Shown: positions 25,213-36,954, counted from the first letter of the stretch. The stretch is DNA of 64,000 nt from Gloeocapsopsis sp. IPPAS B-1203 (GCF_002749975.1 NZ_PEIG01000020.1:1-64000), one strand, 5' to 3'. Notes: generated from the letters alone by a model not told the origin. Program-made: numbers and translations.

Positions 25213-28200
25213 CTACTCAATTCCCTCGATGCGGTCTTCGACTTCTTGATACAACTCGCGGAGTAGTTCGAGATTACTTTCGCTGGTTTCCCAATAACCG
25301 CGTCCGTTGACTTCTAGTAAAGTTGCGACAACTTTACGGAATGAATGCGGGTTCAGATTCATTAACCGCTGACGCATGGCTTCATCTTGGATAAATGTGG
25401 CGTTAGTATCCTCATAAATCCAGTTATCGACAGCGCCTGCTGTTGCACTCCAACCCATTGTATTGACAAGGCGTTTCGAGAGTTCGCGGACACCTTCATA
25501 ACCGTGGTTCAACATTCCCTCGTACCACTTGGGATTGAGTAGTTTGGTGCGGGCGTCGAGACGTACAGTTTCAGATAAACTACGGACTTGGGCGTTTGCT
25601 GTTGTAGTATCTGCAATATAAGCTGCTGGAGTTTTGCCATCACCGCGTAAACTTGCGACAACCTTTGTAGGATCGGAGTCAAAGTAGTGCGATACGTCGG
25701 TAAGGCTAATCTCGGAAGAATCAAGGTTTTGAAAGGTAACTTCAGCAGTTTTTAAAGAACTTTCAAAGATTTTCCGCGATTCTTCCATTGTGCCAGGGTT
25801 ATCGGATGTGAAGGCAAATGATTTGCGCTTGAGGTACATTTCTTGTAACTCAGCTTCACTATCCCAAGTACTGTTTTCTACTGCTAAGTTGATGTTAGAA
25901 GAGTAAGAACCAGAAGCATTGGAGAAGACACGAGTCGCCGCTTGACGTAGGTTAATCCCCATTTCCTCAGCTTGTTGCATCGCATGTTTGCGGATAAAGT
26001 TCATCGATGATGGTTCATCAACTTCCGCTGCCATTTTGACAGCTTGATCCAGCAAGTTCATTTGGTTAATGAACAAGTCACGGAAAACACCGGAACAGTT
26101 GACAACAACATCAATGCGCGGACGTCCTAATTCTTCTAAGGGAATTAGTTCGAGTTTGTTGACTCTTCCCAACGCATCAGGAACAGGACGCACACCCACC
26201 ATCCACATGATCTGTGCGAGAGATTCACCATAAGTTTTGATGTTGTCAGTCCCCCAGAGAACGCAGGCGATCGTTTCGGGATATTGACCGCCATTATCTG
26301 CTTTTTGGCGTGCAATGAGGCGATCGACAACAATTTTGGCAGATTGTACTGCCGCTGTCGTCGGGATCGATTGGGGATCGAGGGCGTGGATATTTTTGCC
26401 AGTGGGGAGAACATCAGGGTTACGAATCGGATCGCCGCCAGGTCCAGGAAGGACGTATTCGCCTTCTAGGGCTTTAAGTAATGCACCAAGTTCGTTATCG
26501 GCGACAACTTGCTGTAAGCAAAATTCGAGATACTCAAACAGCGGTTTTAATGCTTGGGGATCAACTTTGGGATAGCCTGATTGATGCAATGCTTCTAACC
26601 AAGGTTCTTTTTTCCCCATGTTGAAGAAATTGAGTTTAGAAACCTTGGAAACTCGTCCATCTGCATCGGTTTGGGCTTTTACTAAAGCTTGAATTGCATC
26701 GCGTGTCGCGAGGGTGATCTCTTGCAACAATTGCACATCTTCGAGCATACCGCGATCGCTATTGCGATAAATTTCATCAATATCGCGATTGATGCTATTG
26801 GCAATAATTCGAGGAAGGCTCAGAATTTCTTCTTCTGGGCGATCGAGTGCTGCAATATTAACTAAAGTGGCGATCGCTTCTTCTGCTGTTGGTGGCTTAC
26901 CAATTACGTGTAAACCACATGGTAAAAGTCGCGACTCGATTTCCATCAACTTACGATACACCGAACCAACAATGCGATCGCGTTCCTCTGCCGACATATC
27001 TTTCGCATCAACTTCGGGTAAAGCAATATCTTTATCCAAATTGACAATGCGGCACTTGTCCATAATCGTATTCACGATCGGAATCCCGCGTCCGCTGTCT
27101 TTAAGAGTTTGGTACGAAGCAATCAGTTCACTTAGTTCTTTTAACCCTTTGTATAACCCAGCATTTTCAGCAGGTGGAGTTAAGTAAGAGATCGTTTCCG
27201 CGTAGCTGCGGCGTTTAGCGATCGTGGCTTCGCTAGGGTTATTTGCCGCGTAGTAGTACACGTTAGGAATCGTACCGATCAAATTATCTGGATAACACTC
27301 GCCAGACATACCAATCTGCTTACCTGGCATAAATTCTAAAGAGCCATGTGTCCCAAAGTGCAACACTGCGTCAGCTTGCCAAATTCGCTCTAAATACGTG
27401 TAGTAAGCAGCAAAACCATGATGCGGACTTGCAGAACGCGAGAACAACAACCGCATCGGATCGCCTTCATAACCAAACGTTGGTTGTACGCCGATAAACA
27501 CATTGCCAAAGTGTTTGCCGTAAATGAGTAAATCTTGCCCGTCACTATTGAGATGTCCTGGCGGTGGTCCCCAGTTTTCCTCTAATCTTTCTGAATAAGG
27601 TGTTAGTTCCTCATATTGGGGAACCGACATCCGATAAGCAATATTTAATTCAGGGCTGCTGTACTGTGCTTGGGCATCGTGAATGACTTCTTGCATCAGT
27701 TTTTCGGCAGAGTCTGGCAAGTTTTGCACATCGTAGCCATTGCGCTGTAAGGAGTGCATGACCTCGTAAATCGAGCCAAACACATCGAGATAAGCCGCTG
27801 TTCCCACGTTACCTTTATCCGGTGGAAAGCTAAAGACAGTAATTGCCACGCGCTTTTGTAGTTTTGGCTTGCGGCGCAAATTTGCCCATTTTAAAGCCCG
27901 TTGTGCCACAGCTTCAATCCGGTCTTGGAGTGCGATCGCTTTTCCGGTTGTCCCGTCTCTTCCTGATAAAATAATCGGTTCAATCGCGCCATCAAGTTCG
28001 GGGATCGCAATTTGCAAAGCAACTTGAATCGGATGCAATCCCAAATCGCTATCTTGCCACTCTTCGGTAGTTTGAAACACTAATGGCAATGCCACCATAT
28101 AAGGGCGATTCAAACGTTTGAGTGATTCGATTGCTTTCGGATGATCTTGTCTTGCAGGACCTCCAACTAAGGCAAAACCTGTCAGCGATACTACAGTATC

Positions 28201-29190
28201 AACTAATGCAACTCCTTCCCCTCGCCCCTGATCGTAAAAATAAGCATCAACAGGCTTAGAAAAGTCCAAACCGCCGGCAAATACAGAAATCACCCGTGCG
28301 CCCATTGCTTCGATTTCTTGCACCATTGCGACATAATGCGCATCATCACCTGTAACAAGGTGCGTGCGTTGCAACACTAAACCAACGCAAGGAGCTAAAG
28401 GATCTTTGAGATCGGCAGGAATATCTTTGCGGCTGTTGTACCAGTTGAGGTATTCTTTGACATCCTCAAACATCTGTGGTGCTAGCGGGTGCCAGATTCC
28501 CATGTCAGGATAAGTCACAGGATCTTGGAATTTCACCTTTTGCTGTAATGATGGTACGTATTTATCTGCCAGCATCAGCAAGAAGTTTTCCAAGTTTTCG
28601 GCAGAACCACCCAGCCAGTACTGAAAGCTCAACATAAAGTTACGCGCGTCTTGTGCTTTGTCCATGGGTAGGTATTTCAGCACTTTAGGTAGCGTTTGCA
28701 ACAGCTTGAGCATTCCATCTTGAAACGACGAGCCAGATTTTTCTTTACGCTTACGCATAAATTGCGCGATCGCACTTTTGGATTGCCCCAACTGTGCCAT
28801 CGAGAAACTGCCCATTTTGTTAAGGCGCATTACTTGTGGCATTGAAGGGAAAACAACCGCTGCATCCAAGCGATCGCGATGTGGCTCGACTGCTGCAACA
28901 ACTTTGTCTGCTAAGTCTTCGATAAAAATTAATGAAGCGATAAATATATTTGCCTCGGCAACTTCACGTTTGAAGTCCTCATAGTTTTCTGCGTCTCGGA
29001 GTTCTTCAACTAAGTAACCGCTAATTTCAATTGCCACAGAAGAGTTATTTGCATTAATCTTGCGTACGGCTTGCGACAATGCACTTTGGTACTGTGACTC
29101 AAGCACGACATAGACCACCTTAATTAAAGAGCGCCCCTGGAGACTTTCAGGAGCAATGTGACGAATGGTGGACTTGACGTGTGTAAACAT
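25213..29190 (-). CDS. chlH: Magnesium chelatase subunit H
   Basis: 1325 residues, the normal length for ChlH of oxygenic phototrophs (about 1330). It carries the CobN/BchH domain, including [21 protein letters not shown]-type sequence (here [16 protein letters not shown]). The C-terminal part has [18 protein letters not shown] and [17 protein letters not shown]. ChlH binds protoporphyrin IX and, with the ChlI/ChlD ATPase motor, inserts Mg2+, the first committed step of chlorophyll synthesis. It stands alone on the minus strand; the 5' region of about 320 bases is shared with the divergent LpxB-like gene. I see no frame disruption. Confidence 0.97.
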   Translation of the reverse strand: MFTHVKSTIRHIAPESLQGRSLIKVVYVVLESQYQSALSQAVRKINANNSSVAIEISGYLVEELRDAENYEDFKREVAEANIFIASLIFIEDLADKVVAAVEPHRDRLDAAVVFPSMPQVMRLNKMGSFSMAQLGQSKSAIAQFMRKRKEKSGSSFQDGMLKLLQTLPKVLKYLPMDKAQDARNFMLSFQYWLGGSAENLENFLLMLADKYVPSLQQKVKFQDPVTYPDMGIWHPLAPQMFEDVKEYLNWYNSRKDIPADLKDPLAPCVGLVLQRTHLVTGDDAHYVAMVQEIEAMGARVISVFAGGLDFSKPVDAYFYDQGRGEGVALVDTVVSLTGFALVGGPARQDHPKAIESLKRLNRPYMVALPLVFQTTEEWQDSDLGLHPIQVALQIAIPELDGAIEPIILSGRDGTTGKAIALQDRIEAVAQRALKWANLRRKPKLQKRVAITVFSFPPDKGNVGTAAYLDVFGSIYEVMHSLQRNGYDVQNLPDSAEKLMQEVIHDAQAQYSSPELNIAYRMSVPQYEELTPYSERLEENWGPPPGHLNSDGQDLLIYGKHFGNVFIGVQPTFGYEGDPMRLLFSRSASPHHGFAAYYTYLERIWQADAVLHFGTHGSLEFMPGKQIGMSGECYPDNLIGTIPNVYYYAANNPSEATIAKRRSYAETISYLTPPAENAGLYKGLKELSELIASYQTLKDSGRGIPIVNTIMDKCRIVNLDKDIALPEVDAKDMSAEERDRIVGSVYRKLMEIESRLLPCGLHVIGKPPTAEEAIATLVNIAALDRPEEEILSLPRIIANSINRDIDEIYRNSDRGMLEDVQLLQEITLATRDAIQALVKAQTDADGRVSKVSKLNFFNMGKKEPWLEALHQSGYPKVDPQALKPLFEYLEFCLQQVVADNELGALLKALEGEYVLPGPGGDPIRNPDVLPTGKNIHALDPQSIPTTAAVQSAKIVVDRLIARQKADNGGQYPETIACVLWGTDNIKTYGESLAQIMWMVGVRPVPDALGRVNKLELIPLEELGRPRIDVVVNCSGVFRDLFINQMNLLDQAVKMAAEVDEPSSMNFIRKHAMQQAEEMGINLRQAATRVFSNASGSYSSNINLAVENSTWDSEAELQEMYLKRKSFAFTSDNPGTMEESRKIFESSLKTAEVTFQNLDSSEISLTDVSHYFDSDPTKVVASLRGDGKTPAAYIADTTTANAQVRSLSETVRLDARTKLLNPKWYEGMLNHGYEGVRELSKRLVNTMGWSATAGAVDNWIYEDTNATFIQDEAMRQRLMNLNPHSFRKVVATLLEVNGRGYWETSESNLELLRELYQEVEDRIEGIE

Positions 29191-29582
29191 TCAGGTAAGG
29201 CTCCTCAATGAAAATACGTGTTCTCTATCTTGAACTGCGCAAGATCGTGGACAATTTGCCTTCAGACCTTGTGCTTTTTTTTCGGCTATAAAGTGTTTTT
29301 TACCAGAAAATGCTTACCAGTCGGGAGTTTTACCACTCATCTGACACAATTTGATAAAAAAGTTGCAATAATTCTTCTTATTTGTTGACAACCAATAAAG
29401 TAATTGCTTGCGTCCTAATTAACAAAAATTATCAAAGCTATAAGTATATGACTACAAATAAACCTAATGCCAAGGCTGGTAACTGGTAACTGGTCATTGA
29501 TCATTGGTAGTTGAAAAGCTTACCCATTACCCATTACCCATTACCCATTACCCATTACCCATTACCCATTCCCTATTACCCT
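29191..29582. other. Divergent promoter region ending in heptad repeats
   Basis: 392 bases between chlH and the LpxB-like gene. Promoters of both must lie in 29191-29470, which is AT-rich with no motif I can assign. From 29478 come GGTAACTGG units and then the TACCCAT array described separately, which abuts the downstream start codon. Confidence 0.5.
29521..29569 (+). repeat. Seven tandem TACCCAT heptads
   Basis: Seven perfect contiguous 7-base units occupy 29521-29569, ending 14 bases before the ATG at 29583. They keep an open frame (translating as repeated ITHYPLP), so automatic start selection would extend the gene into the array. Confidence 0.93.
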
Positions 29583-30833
29583 ATGCCAGAAATTGATATT
29601 TTAATTCTCTCGAATGGTCCAGGAGAAATCACAACCTGGGTGCGTCCTGTTGTAAAAGCATTACGTCAACAATTAGGAGACAATCGCACTCAAATCCGTA
29701 TATCCGTAATCTTGTCGCCGTGTCCAAATGCCAGTGGGAAAGAAGCTGCGATCGCCCAAAGTTATCCAGAAGTCGATCGCGTACAAGCCGCACAACATTT
29801 TTGGCAGTTTCTATTAACAGGTAAAACTGCTGATAATTGGGATTGGCGCAAGCACGGTGTTGTCATTTTTTTAGGAGGGGATCAGTTTTTTCCGGTTGTG
29901 ATTGGTAAACGTCTCGGCTACCGCACCGTAATTTATGCTGAATGGGATGCACGGTGGTATCGCTGGATTGATCGCTTTGGTGTGATGAAGTCTGAACTGA
30001 TTTCCCGCATTCCTACGCAATATGCCTATAAGTTTACAGTTGTTGGTGATTTAATGGCAGAAGCGAGTCTAGGGGCGAGGAGTGAGGGGCGAGGAGTGAG
30101 GGAATATAAAGAATTGATTGGGTTGTTACCAGGATCAAAATCTGCCAAATTGACTCAAGGTGTGCCTCTAGCGTTAGCGATCGCCCAGCACATTCACAAT
30201 CAAAAACCTGAGACAGAGTTTGTCATTCCTGTAGCTCCTACTTTGGATTTAGAAACTTTAGCTCGTTTTGCTGATCCACAATTTAATTCGATGATCGAAC
30301 ATTTAGGGGGTGTTACGGCTGAACTTGTGACGACCGAAGAACGTCCCTTTTTACAAACAAATACAGGATTACGTGTGGAGTTAGAAACGCGATCTCCTGC
30401 TTATGACTTACTCACACAGTGCAGTTTGTGCTTAACAACTGTCGGCGCTAACACTGCAGAATTAGGCGCTTTAGCAGTACCAATGATTGTCTTACTTCCC
30501 ACGCATCAACTCGATGCAATGCGATCGTGGGATGGAATTCCTGGAATTTTGGCAAATTTACCCGTCGTTGGCTCTAGTATGGCAAAAGCAATCAATTGGC
30601 TAGTATTAAGACGCCTAGGCTTACTCGCATGGCCTAATATTTGGGCAAAATCTGAAGTTGTTCCCGAACTTGTCGGAAATTTGCAACCACACGCCGTTGC
30701 AGAACTTGCTTTAGATTACTTGAACCATCCTGACAAACTCGCAGCCATGCGCGAACAACTCCGCAATATTCGCGGAGAATCTGGTGCAGCCCAAAAACTA
30801 GCAACTCTAGTAACTGAACAGTTGAATTTCTAG
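29583..30833 (+). CDS. Lipid-A-disaccharide synthase-like protein
   Basis: 416 residues from MPEIDILILSNGPGE at 29583. A start at 29511 would only translate the heptad array. The fold is the GT-B type of LpxB: nucleotide-sugar site region IGLLPGSKSAKLTQGVPLALAIA and TVGANTAELGALAVPMIVLLPTHQL. This is the cyanobacterial LpxB-related family, distinct from true LpxB, whose product is not established. The region before GLLPGSK contains a translated repeat insertion (30072-30099). It diverges from chlH. Confidence 0.8.
   Translation: MPEIDILILSNGPGEITTWVRPVVKALRQQLGDNRTQIRISVILSPCPNASGKEAAIAQSYPEVDRVQAAQHFWQFLLTGKTADNWDWRKHGVVIFLGGDQFFPVVIGKRLGYRTVIYAEWDARWYRWIDRFGVMKSELISRIPTQYAYKFTVVGDLMAEASLGARSEGRGVREYKELIGLLPGSKSAKLTQGVPLALAIAQHIHNQKPETEFVIPVAPTLDLETLARFADPQFNSMIEHLGGVTAELVTTEERPFLQTNTGLRVELETRSPAYDLLTQCSLCLTTVGANTAELGALAVPMIVLLPTHQLDAMRSWDGIPGILANLPVVGSSMAKAINWLVLRRLGLLAWPNIWAKSEVVPELVGNLQPHAVAELALDYLNHPDKLAAMREQLRNIRGESGAAQKLATLVTEQLNF
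30072..30099 (+). repeat. In-frame GGGGCGAGGAGTGA tandem repeat within the LpxB-like gene
   Basis: Two perfect tandem 14-base units followed by GGG are translated as GARSEGRGVRE. Relatives of this repeat lie in spacers at 34074-34090, 39525-39540 and, inverted, 61800-61825. Confidence 0.85.
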
Positions 30834-30881
30834 CTAAATCAAACAAGATATCCAGTTTCACTAATCACTAGCCACTAGCAA

Positions 30882-31271
30882 CTACTCTCCTCTCGAAGAT
30901 TCCCCATCGCGACGCCCCAACTCATATACTCCACAGCCCATACACGCTAAAATTCCCATGCTGATCGCCCAGCTTTTGCCCAAACTAATTTCCACACCAT
31001 AGTTGCACAAGCTACCAACAATTAAAAACGGCACAATACTAAAAAGAGAGGCGTAGAAAGCGTTTTGCGATTCTCTAGCCACGCGGGTTTTTTCAAATTC
31101 TTCGCTACTGTAGAGCGATCGCTCAGCAAAGTTAAACCAGCGATTGAGTTGATTGATTACCCAATCACTCACAGGTGAAAATCCTAGATACAAAGCCAAA
31201 GACCACAAACTCGCTCCTGCTATCGTCGTAGCATTCAAATCGAATTTAAACGGAAAAATATCACTCAGCAT
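30882..31271 (-). CDS. Small integral membrane protein of unknown function
   Basis: 129 residues. Hydrophobic stretches at about 17-33 (TIAGASLWSLALYLGFS), 73-95 (FYASLFSIVPFLIVGSLCNYG) and 97-115 (GKSWAISMGILACMGCGVY) suggest two or three membrane helices. A basic/amphipathic region (RWFNFAERSLYSSEEFEKTRVAR) lies between the first two. I recognise no family. It converges on the LpxB-like gene. Its last residues (GRRDGESSRGE) are encoded at the edge of short-repeat sequence. No operon partner is visible. Confidence 0.55.
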   Translation of the reverse strand: MLSDIFPFKFDLNATTIAGASLWSLALYLGFSPVSDWVINQLNRWFNFAERSLYSSEEFEKTRVARESQNAFYASLFSIVPFLIVGSLCNYGVEISLGKSWAISMGILACMGCGVYELGRRDGESSRGE

Positions 31272-31906
31272 GGTTCAAATTGTGAAGAGTCACAAAAAGG
31301 TCAGTATTTTAACTACATTAAACCTCAGATGCAGGCTAGGTATCTTACCTGCCCCTAAAATAACTAAGCAGGCTATTTCTTTGTACTGAGTTGATAAGCT
31401 TGACATAAAAAACTCAGAGCTTTCACACGGTTGATACTTGTGGCATCAGCAATCTGCAACCTTGTTATGTAAAAAACAACACTCAGTTTAATATTAGTCA
31501 CAATTTTGTTGTTTAAAATACATACTTTTTCTGAAATTTAAGCTTACTTATTCTGTAGTTAAAACTTATTTCTTTTTTGCCGAATTGAAGTAGGATAAAC
31601 TCTCAAAGCAAATAAAAAGAAGTCATATAATTCATAAAAAATGATTGACATTTTATTGAAATAAACTAAAATTCAAAGGCATCGTTCAATACTGAATTCA
31701 TTTGTTTCGGTAGAAACCTGTTTGCTAGCAAAAGCAAAATGAATCGCGAAAACTATTCTTCAAATACTCTAAATTTCATAGAACTGAACTTGCCTATTTG
31801 CCAAGCCTTTCTCAGAGCGTCATCCTTCAGATTCAAATCTAAATCGAATTAGTTTACTCGCAAACTTCTTTCACAATTAATACATTTAGCTAGTCGGCAA
31901 TAAATA
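31272..31906. other. 635-base AT-rich region upstream of cysC
   Basis: Both flanking genes start here (minus-strand membrane protein, plus-strand cysC), so promoters for both are expected. I find no open frame of note, RNA gene, hairpin with T run or known riboswitch. The region is rich in A and T runs. Confidence 0.4.
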
Positions 31907-32461
31907 ATGAAAAATCAAGGTTTCGTTTTGTGGCTAACTGGATTAAGTGGTTCTGGTAAAACCACACTTGCTAAAGGCATAGAACATGAACTCAAAGAGC
32001 GCGGCTGTACAGTTGAGTTGTTTGATGGTGATGTTATCAGAACTAACCTTTCTAAAGGTTTAGGTTTTAGTAGAGAAGACCGAGATACTAATATCCGACG
32101 AGTCGGTTTTGTTGCCAATCTCCTGAGTCGCAATGGTACGATCGTCATAGCGGCTATAGTGAGTCCCTATCGTGCAACTAGAGACGAATTGCGTCGTACA
32201 AGCAATTTTGTTGAAGTGTATGTCAATGCCCCATTAGAAGTGTGTGAAGCACGGGATGTTAAAGGATTGTATGCAATGGCAAGAGCAGGAGAAATTATAG
32301 CCTTTACAGGAATTGACGATCCTTACGAAGAACCTTTAAATCCAGATATTGTTTGCTATACCGCAGAAGAAACAGTAGAAGAAAGTGTTGCCAAAGTGAT
32401 ATCGCAACTAGAGCACCGAGAATATATAGGAGAAAAACCTCAACTCGAATATGTCATTTGA
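31907..32461 (+). CDS. cysC: Adenylyl-sulfate kinase
   Basis: 184 residues. The P-loop GLSGSGKTT is at residues 12-20, then FDGDVIRTNLSKGLGFSREDRDTNIRR for APS and ATP binding, and the family segment KGLYAMARAGEI, FTGIDDPYEEP. It phosphorylates adenylyl-sulfate to PAPS for sulfate assimilation and sulfation. The length is usual for a stand-alone CysC. It is monocistronic here, with a weak terminator after it. Confidence 0.93.
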   Translation: MKNQGFVLWLTGLSGSGKTTLAKGIEHELKERGCTVELFDGDVIRTNLSKGLGFSREDRDTNIRRVGFVANLLSRNGTIVIAAIVSPYRATRDELRRTSNFVEVYVNAPLEVCEARDVKGLYAMARAGEIIAFTGIDDPYEEPLNPDIVCYTAEETVEESVAKVISQLEHREYIGEKPQLEYVI

Positions 32462-32992
32462 TTTGTCAGCACGGAAATCTAAAGCTTAAAAACGAAGGGT
32501 AGAGCATTGCTTTACCCTTTCTGTCTTTATGTAAGAAATGCAAAATAATATCAAATTTCTATAACTTGAGCCTTTCTGGATGACACCAAGCTAAATTTAA
32601 GCTTAAATGTAACACTTCTATAATAGTAAGTAGGGTAAAATTCGGCGTGGTTGTTGGATGAAAACCAATAAAATTAAGACGATGAATCAACTCAATATTG
32701 TATTTTGCGCTATTGTCAACGCACTACAAGAAAAAAGGTTGATGTTTTGAGTTCAAGACAAGCATCATAAAAAGTGCGCCTTAAGTAAGGTAGTTAACCC
32801 AAAGTCAGATTTCACAATTGAAATCCCTTTCTAATATAGGAATTGAGAGCGATTGTGCAAAGCGCAACGCTGTTATGCGATCGCATAACATGACCGTAGC
32901 TAGATCGCTTATTAGTAACACGCGTTTATACTAGGCGCAAACTTGGCGATCGCAAATATGACTAGCGATCCACAAACCTAGGGAGAAGAAAC
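32462..32992. other. 531-base leader/promoter region of the fbp operon
   Basis: After the cysC terminator this region should carry the operon promoter. A TATAAT lies at 32619-32624 with TGTAACAC 10-17 bases before it, faintly like an NtcA half-site arrangement, but the GTA-N8-TAC consensus is not met. Two HIP1-type sites lie near 32878-32885 and 32946-32953. A long 5' leader (over 300 bases) would follow if that -10 is used. Confidence 0.35.
32495..32525 (+). terminator. Likely terminator after cysC
   Basis: AAGGGTA (32495-32501) pairs with TACCCTT (32513-32519) around an 11-base loop, followed by TCTGTCTTTAT. The stem is short, so confidence is moderate. Confidence 0.55.
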
Positions 32993-34072
32993 ATGGCTGA
33001 AGCGCAACAACCACTAGACTATGAGTACGCCCTGGATCGCGATTGTACAACTTTGTCACGGCACGTATTGCAGCAATTACAAAGCTTCTCGCCAGATGCC
33101 CAAGACCTCAGCGCTTTAATGAATCGGATCGCTTTAGCTGGTAAGCTAATCGCGCGGCGTCTTAGTCGTGCGGGCTTAATGGAAGGTGTTTTGGGCTTCA
33201 CTGGAGACGTCAATGTTCAAGGTGAATCCGTTAAAAAGATGGACGTCTATGCTAACGACGTTTTTATCTCGGTATTTAAGCAAAGTGGTCTTGTTTGTCG
33301 CTTAGCTTCCGAGGAAATGGAAAAACCTTATTACATTCCAGAAAATTGCCCGATTGGTCGTTACACGCTGCTTTATGACCCAATTGACGGCTCCTCAAAT
33401 ACGGATATTAATTTAAGCCTAGGCTCCATTTTCGCAATTAGACAGCAAGAAGGAGACGACAGCGATAACTCAGCAAGCGACTTATTACAAAGTGGTCACA
33501 AACAAATCGCTGCTGGATATATTCTGTATGGTCCTAGCACAATGTTAGTGTACTCAATTGGTACAGGAGTTCACTCGTTTTCACTTGATCCCAGTTTAGG
33601 AGAATTCATCTTAACAGAAGAAAATATTAAGATGCCTCAGCAAGGAGCTGTTTACAGCGTTAATGAAGGCAACTTTTGGCAATGGGAAGAATCGATTCGA
33701 GAATACATTCGCTACGTGCATCGTACTGAAGGTTACACAGCACGCTACAGTGGAGCAATGGTCAGTGATATTCACCGCGTTTTGATACAAGGTGGTGTAT
33801 TTCTCTACCCAGGAACCACGAAAAAACCAGAAGGTAAAATTCGCTTACTGTACGAGTCTGCACCTTTAGCTTTTCTCATCGAACAAGCAGGTGGGAGAGC
33901 AAGTACGGGAACCCAGGAAATTTTAGATGTAGTACCCGAACAACTTCATCAACGCACACCTTTGATCATTGGAAGTAAGGAAAACGTTGCATTGGTAGAG
34001 TCATTCATTCAGCAACAAGCTAAAGAACAAAACGAAAAAACAATCATGGCTCGTTCTCGCGTACCACAATAG
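32993..34072 (+). CDS. fbp: Fructose-1,6-bisphosphatase class I
   Basis: 359 residues with a good ribosome site (GGGAGAAGAAAC). The metal/phosphate site [24 protein letters not shown] and the substrate loop region [28 protein letters not shown] are typical of class I FBPase. It hydrolyses fructose 1,6-bisphosphate to fructose 6-phosphate in gluconeogenesis and the Calvin cycle, and regenerates hexose phosphate for the oxidative pentose phosphate cycle. It is first in a four-gene run fbp-tal-zwf-opcA, known in nitrogen-fixing filamentous cyanobacteria. Confidence 0.96.
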   Translation: MAEAQQPLDYEYALDRDCTTLSRHVLQQLQSFSPDAQDLSALMNRIALAGKLIARRLSRAGLMEGVLGFTGDVNVQGESVKKMDVYANDVFISVFKQSGLVCRLASEEMEKPYYIPENCPIGRYTLLYDPIDGSSNTDINLSLGSIFAIRQQEGDDSDNSASDLLQSGHKQIAAGYILYGPSTMLVYSIGTGVHSFSLDPSLGEFILTEENIKMPQQGAVYSVNEGNFWQWEESIREYIRYVHRTEGYTARYSGAMVSDIHRVLIQGGVFLYPGTTKKPEGKIRLLYESAPLAFLIEQAGGRASTGTQEILDVVPEQLHQRTPLIIGSKENVALVESFIQQQAKEQNEKTIMARSRVPQ

Positions 34073-34132
34073 AGGTGAGGGGCGAGGAAGAAGAAATTCT
34101 AATTTGAAGTTAAAAATAAGGAGAGAGTAGCA

Positions 34133-35296
34133 ATGACAGACCAAGCAACAAAACCAGCTAATCATTTAATTGAAATCAAAGAATACGGTCAAAGTATCTG
34201 GATGGACAACTTGACTCGTGACATGATTCAATCGGGCGAACTCAAACAGCTGATTGAAAACGGTGGAATTTGCGGAATTACCTCTAACCCAGCGATTTTT
34301 GAAAAAGCAATTAAGGGTAATGCAATTTACGATGCAGATATTGAAGCAGGCATCAAAGCTGAGTTACCAACATATCAAATTTATGAGTCATTAATCTTTG
34401 ATGATATCCGTCATGCTTGTGATATCTTGCGCCCTGTGTACGAAGCATCTAATGGTCTAGATGGCTATGTCAGCATCGAAGTACCACCAACGATCGCTGA
34501 CGACACGGAAGCGACAATCAAAGAAGCTAAGCGCTACTACCAGGAAATTGGTCGGGAAAATGTGATGATCAAGATTCCTGGAACAAAAGCCGGTTTACCA
34601 GCAGTTGAGCAAGTCATCGCTGCAGGAATCAATGTTAATGTCACGCTACTATTTTCAGTAGAAAGTTATGTCGAAACAGCTTGGGCATATATTCGTGGTT
34701 TAGAAAAGCGCGTATCTGAAGGTAAAGATATTAGTAATATTGCATCAGTAGCTAGCTTCTTCCTCAGCCGCATTGATAGCAATATCGATCAGCGCATTGA
34801 CGATAAACTTGCACAAGGTATTGACGATATCAGTCACCAAGCAAAACTCGAAGCAGTCAAAGGTAAAGTGGCGATCGCCAACGCTAAAATTGCTTATCAG
34901 AAATACAAAGAGATTTTTAGTAGCGATCGCTGGCAAGCACTTGCAGAAAAAGGCGGTAAAATTCAACGTCTATTGTGGGCAAGTACTAGTACCAAAGACC
35001 CCAAATACAGCGATGTCATGTACGTCGATGAGTTGATTGGTCCTGATACCGTTAACACTTTACCACCTAATACGATTGAAGCTTGTGCCGACCACTGCAA
35101 TGTTGACAATCGCATCGAAACTGACCTTGAAGAAGCTTACAAACTGATTGAAAGCCTCAAAAATCCAGAAATTAACATCGACATTAATGAGGTAATGGAC
35201 GAACTACTCATCGAAGGAATCGACAAGTTCGTTAAACCTTTTGAATCGTTGATGCAATCTTTGGAAGAGAAAGTCAAACATTTATCCCCTGTTTAA
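34133..35296 (+). CDS. tal: Transaldolase
   Basis: 387 residues. Residues near the start (YGQSIWMDNLTRDMI, GGICGITSNPAIF) and the Schiff-base lysine region ENVMIKIPGTKAGL, followed by INVNVTLLFSVE, identify the TalB/Tal family in its longer form. It moves a dihydroxyacetone unit between sugar phosphates in the non-oxidative pentose phosphate pathway. The ribosome site AAGGAGAGA precedes the ATG. It is 60 bases behind fbp and 96 before zwf. Confidence 0.95.
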   Translation: MTDQATKPANHLIEIKEYGQSIWMDNLTRDMIQSGELKQLIENGGICGITSNPAIFEKAIKGNAIYDADIEAGIKAELPTYQIYESLIFDDIRHACDILRPVYEASNGLDGYVSIEVPPTIADDTEATIKEAKRYYQEIGRENVMIKIPGTKAGLPAVEQVIAAGINVNVTLLFSVESYVETAWAYIRGLEKRVSEGKDISNIASVASFFLSRIDSNIDQRIDDKLAQGIDDISHQAKLEAVKGKVAIANAKIAYQKYKEIFSSDRWQALAEKGGKIQRLLWASTSTKDPKYSDVMYVDELIGPDTVNTLPPNTIEACADHCNVDNRIETDLEEAYKLIESLKNPEINIDINEVMDELLIEGIDKFVKPFESLMQSLEEKVKHLSPV

Positions 35297-35392
35297 GCAG
35301 TTAGCTGTGAGCAATTAGTGATTGGTGGGCAATGTAAACTGCTAGTTGCTAATTGCTAACTTGTTAAATTAATTCACAAATTCAAAAACACT
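35297..35392. repeat. Heptad repeats in the tal-zwf spacer
   Basis: Degenerate TAGTTGC/TAATTGC units (for example 35340-35360, CTGCTAGTTGCTAATTGCTAA) fill most of the 96-base spacer within an otherwise compact operon. Confidence 0.5.
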
Positions 35393-36922
35393 ATGGTCAC
35401 GCTGCTAGAAAACCCTCTGCGCGTAGGGCTGCAACAAGAAAAAATGCCAGAACCTCAAATTCTGGTAATTTTTGGAGCATCAGGGGATCTTACCCAGCGC
35501 AAGTTGGTTCCAGCACTTTACAAACTCCGACGCGAACGACGCATTCCCCCCGAAACAACAATTGTCGGTGTTGCCCGTCGAGATTGGAGTCACGAATATT
35601 TCCGCGAACACATGCGCGAAGGCATCGAGCAATTCTCTGATGGTCTTGGTCGCGAAGAACTTTGGCAAGAATTTTCTCAAGGATTATTCTACTGCTCAGG
35701 TGATATCGATAAACCAGAAAGCTATCAAAAGCTCAAAGAGTTATTAAGCGAACTCGATGGTAAGCGCGGTACGCAAGGCAATCGTGTTTTTTATCTTTCA
35801 GTTGCACCAAAATTCTTCCCTGAAGCAATTCAGCAACTTGGTGATGCAGGAATGCTCAGCGATCCCGTAAAACATCGTTTGGTGATTGAGAAGCCCTTTG
35901 GTCGCGATTTAGCTTCGGCGCGATCGCTTAACAAAATAGTTCAAAAAGTCTGTCGTGAAGAACAAGTATACCGTATTGATCACTACTTGGGTAAAGAAAC
36001 GGTACAAAACTTGTTGGTATTTCGCTTTGCCAATGCCATTTTTGAGCCGCTGTGGAATCGCCAGTTTGTCGATCACGTCCAAATTACGGTAGCTGAAACT
36101 GTAGGCGTTGAAGATCGTGCCGGCTACTACGAAACGGCTGGAGCATTGCGCGATATGTTGCAAAATCATTTGATGCAACTATTTTGCTTCACGGCGATGG
36201 AACCACCAAATTCGCTCGATGCAGAAAGTTTTCGGACTGAGAAAGTCAAAGTTCTCCAAGCTACACGCTTAGCTGATCTTCAAAATCTAGAACTGTGCGC
36301 CGTACGCGGGCAGTATAGTGCTGGCTGGATGAAAGGAAAAAAAGTTCCAGGATACCGCGAGGAACCAGGCATTGATCCTAACTCAACCACAAATACTTAT
36401 GTGGCAATGAAGTTCATGATTGATAACTGGCGCTGGAATGGCGTACCCTTTTATCTACGTACTGGAAAGCGCTTGCCTAAGAAAGTGTCAGAAATTTCAA
36501 TTCACTTTCGCGAAGTCCCAAATCTGATCTTTCAATCCGCTTCGCAACAGATGAACACAAACATTCTGGCGATGCGAATTCAGCCCAATGAAGGTATTTC
36601 ACTGCGCTTTGAAGTGAAAATGCCAGGACCAGATTTACGGACTCGTTCGGTCGATATGGACTTTAGCTACGGTTCAACTTTTGGCTTTGCTGCTTCTGAT
36701 GCTTACGATCGCCTCCTCTTAGACTGCATGATGGGCGACCAAACTTTGTTTACACGCGCCGATGAAGTAGAAGTAGCTTGGCAAGTCGTAACTCCAGCCC
36801 TGGCTGCATGGGACGCACCATCTGATCCGACGAGTATTCCTTTGTATGAAGCGGGTACTTGGGAACCTGCTGAAGCTGAAGCCTTGATTAACCGCGATGG
36901 ACGTCACTGGCGCAGACTCTAG
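35393..36922 (+). CDS. zwf: Glucose-6-phosphate 1-dehydrogenase
   Basis: 509 residues. The NADP site is [12 protein letters not shown] at about 28-39, the active site [13 protein letters not shown] is at about 195-207, and the [18 protein letters not shown] region is near the middle. It is the first enzyme of the oxidative pentose phosphate cycle, the main source of NADPH in darkness and in heterocysts. In cyanobacteria its activity is redox-controlled through OpcA, encoded just downstream. Confidence 0.97.
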   Translation: MVTLLENPLRVGLQQEKMPEPQILVIFGASGDLTQRKLVPALYKLRRERRIPPETTIVGVARRDWSHEYFREHMREGIEQFSDGLGREELWQEFSQGLFYCSGDIDKPESYQKLKELLSELDGKRGTQGNRVFYLSVAPKFFPEAIQQLGDAGMLSDPVKHRLVIEKPFGRDLASARSLNKIVQKVCREEQVYRIDHYLGKETVQNLLVFRFANAIFEPLWNRQFVDHVQITVAETVGVEDRAGYYETAGALRDMLQNHLMQLFCFTAMEPPNSLDAESFRTEKVKVLQATRLADLQNLELCAVRGQYSAGWMKGKKVPGYREEPGIDPNSTTNTYVAMKFMIDNWRWNGVPFYLRTGKRLPKKVSEISIHFREVPNLIFQSASQQMNTNILAMRIQPNEGISLRFEVKMPGPDLRTRSVDMDFSYGSTFGFAASDAYDRLLLDCMMGDQTLFTRADEVEVAWQVVTPALAAWDAPSDPTSIPLYEAGTWEPAEAEALINRDGRHWRRL

Positions 36923-36954
36923 CAGTGGTGTTTTAGTAGGATTGTCTTCATCAA

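Noticed and set aside
29521-29569. Tandem repeat considered as a CRISPR array
   Set aside because: The units are 7 bases, contiguous and without spacers; no cas gene is in the window.
32601-32624. NtcA-type promoter before fbp
   Set aside because: The GTA-N8-TAC consensus is not met; only a -10-like TATAAT is present.
32682-32750. 22-codon open frame in the fbp leader
   Set aside because: It has no ribosome site and no support beyond being open; chance is the simpler explanation.
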